Below, one piece after another: positions 62,801 through 64,000 of a DNA stretch of 64,000 nt (position 1 is its first letter; each line of letters starts with the position of its first letter). Below the pieces are notes generated by a model that saw nothing but the letters and a program-made list of their open reading frames with translations, was not told the origin of the DNA and did no database searches. The stretch is from Lojkania enalia (taxonomy: Eukaryota > Ascomycota > Dothideomycetes > Pleosporales), in contig ML986607.1 in the NCBI GenBank assembly GCA_010094045.1, forward strand, positions 349,146 to 413,145, written 5' to 3'. A program made the position numbers and the translations under genes.

Positions 62801-64000
62801 AAGTAGGAGCTAGGTTAGTAATAATTAAGTAAGCCAGCTAGAGTAGAGTATCTAGCAGTTAGTGGTATTATAATACTAGAAGACACCCTAGAACTATATA
62901 GTTAAGACGATTACGACGAGTATCTAGAGGTAATAACTAGCCTCTTTAAGGGCTAGCATTAGATTAAGCTAGAAGTAGAGGCTCTAGACCGACAATTAAA
63001 TAATACGAATAGACGCGATGAAATTAGCAGTTAACTTAATACTAGAAATATTATAGAGACTAGAACTCGTAGAATACCCTATATATACTATATAGTATTT
63101 ATAGAAGTATTACAGTAGAAGATAAGTAGTAATATACTAGCTAATCAGCCCAGGATTAGTCTATATAGAGATTAGCTACTACCTCTACTAAAGTAATAGA
63201 AGTAGCTTAAGAGGCATCTATTTAGAATCGAATTTAAAAAAGTAGTAGTAGTAGAGCTTTAGAGCTGCTGCAATAAGGGCTGTCTAGTTTATATAATAGA
63301 GACTAGAGTTAGTATATAGCTAGAGATCGAGTTTCTACTACTAATATAGGTATTTATATATAAATTCGATAAGGATAGATATCTATATAAGTTTAAAGCT
63401 AGGCTAGTTATTAGAGGAGACCTATAGTAGGATTGGGGAGATATATATATAGCTACTCTAGCAGTACGAGTATTCCGATTTCTAGTCGCTCTAACAGCAG
63501 CTTTTAGACTATACGCCTATTAATACGATATTACTAATACTTTCTTAAATGCACTACTAGACAGACTAATATACGCCTATATGCTAGAAGGATTTATATA
63601 GGAGCTAAGTAAGCTGCTAGAGATAAGGAAAGCTCTCTATAGCCTAAGAGATACTCCTCTACTCTAGTATAAGTACCTTAAGAGCTCGCTGCTTAAGCTA
63701 GAACTACAGCTAATCTAGGAGGTCCTATATCTATTTAGAAGTAAGAGCCTAATAGTATTCTTCTACGTTAATAATATAGTTATTCTAATCTATCTAAACT
63801 ACCTTACTATATATTAGCAATTTAAAGTAGGCTTAAAATTATAGTACGAGCTACGCTTACTTAGACAGCTTAGGTAGTTTCTAAGAATTAGAATAGTCCG
63901 AGACTAGGATATAGGTAGAATCTAGCTTAGTTAAAACTCGTTTATTAATAAGGTCGCAGCTAAGTATAGACTATAAAAGTAGGGGTAGAGAAGCTATCCT
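59840..64000 (+). mobile_element. Ty1/copia element relic, truncated by the window end
   Basis: Plus-strand conceptual reading through stops gives a copia-type Gag from about 60,000, with WFKD and a Cys/His knuckle CLCGDSYKFE near 60,875. Protease/integrase territory lies at about 61,450-62,600. Reverse transcriptase runs from about 63,360: KFKARLVIRGD, then VALTAAFRLYAY, KALYSLRDTPLL and the catalytic YVNNIV (from YVDDIV) near 63,764. This order and these motifs are those of Ty1/copia rather than gypsy. RNase H and the 3' LTR lie beyond the window and the 5' LTR was not resolved. RIP is slightly patchier here than to the left (CA and TG survive near 60,085-60,125). Confidence 0.85.
61811..61834 (+). 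repeat. (TAG)8 microsatellite, probably former CAG repeat
   Basis: Eight TAG triplets in a row lie in the copia frame, ending next to a surviving CAG. In frame they would have been a polyglutamine CAG tract converted to stops by RIP. Confidence 0.75.

Larger units (their letters stand above)
18838..64000. other. RIP-degraded, AT-rich retrotransposon block
   Basis: From about 18,838 to the end the sequence changes abruptly. CpA and TpG become very rare and TpA dominates, while CpG persists (for example the GC-rich run near 44,930). This is the product of repeat-induced point mutation, a fungal C-to-T process at CpA acting on duplicated DNA. ATG is rare, CAG/CAA/TGG codons have become TAG/TAA, and I see no frame of 60 codons or more. 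Conceptual reading through those stops recovers Gag, reverse transcriptase, RNase H and integrase of several LTR elements. The block is likely heterochromatic; a pericentromeric or subtelomeric position is possible but not shown. Confidence 0.93.

Noticed and set aside
18838..64000. Large cargo-carrying mobile element (Starship type) or a centromere
   Set aside because: No tyrosine-recombinase captain gene or cargo genes are visible, and centromere status cannot be read from sequence alone; the content is explained by nested retrotransposons.
1..64000. CRISPR arrays, bacterial-type operons, tRNA or rRNA genes
   Set aside because: The DNA is eukaryotic; I saw no regularly spaced repeat/spacer array, and no cloverleaf or rRNA sequence that I could support by eye.

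Overview
The window reads as a scaffold piece from a filamentous ascomycete (Pezizomycotina). The reasons are short 48-80 bp introns with GTRNGT-type donors, a HET-domain gene relic, mitochondrial sulfide-oxidation genes, and a 45 kb block of Ty3/gypsy and Ty1/copia relics carrying the signature of repeat-induced point mutation (RIP). I cannot name the genus. The window has two compartments with a sharp border near 18,838.

Gene compartment (1-18,837). From about 3,709 leftward lies a decayed HET-domain (heterokaryon incompatibility type) gene on the minus strand. It is broken by a roughly 190-bp insertion with a 9-bp target duplication. A second copy of the same small element, in the opposite orientation and with an 8-bp duplication, lies at 938-1138. 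Next come six apparently intact genes. An amidohydrolase-2 (ACMSD-like) gene (+) converges on a six-exon ketohexokinase-like pfkB sugar kinase (-). A large TPR/CHAT-domain putative cysteine protease (-) shares a 283-bp promoter with a divergent single-exon gene (+) of unknown function. Sulfide:quinone oxidoreductase (-) shares a 625-bp promoter with a divergent persulfide dioxygenase of the ETHE1 type (+). The last pair encodes two consecutive steps of mitochondrial sulfide detoxification.

RIP compartment (18,838-64,000). CpA and TpG are almost gone, so ATG is rare and CAG, CAA and TGG codons have become stops. I see no frame of 60 codons or more. The block is a nest of retrotransposons that can be ordered by target-site duplications. 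Family A (279-bp LTRs, about 7.2 kb) is present twice. The minus copy (20,847-41,167, TSD AATCC) sits in the gag of a plus-strand gypsy element (family C), and itself contains a 13.1-kb minus-strand gypsy element (family B, 126-bp LTRs, TSD TTAGG). The plus copy (46,582-55,496, TSD ACCCT) sits in the 3' end of a minus-strand gypsy element (family D). A copia element (+) begins near 59,840 and runs off the window.

The 10-N gap at 51,657-51,666 is flanked by a 1,713-bp direct duplication that looks like an unmerged contig overlap. Removing it makes the two family A copies equal in length (about 7.19 and 7.20 kb). The best candidates for something not yet described are the small GATATC-repeat element, the CHAT protease with its divergent partner, and the 4 kb of unexplained reading frame inside family B.
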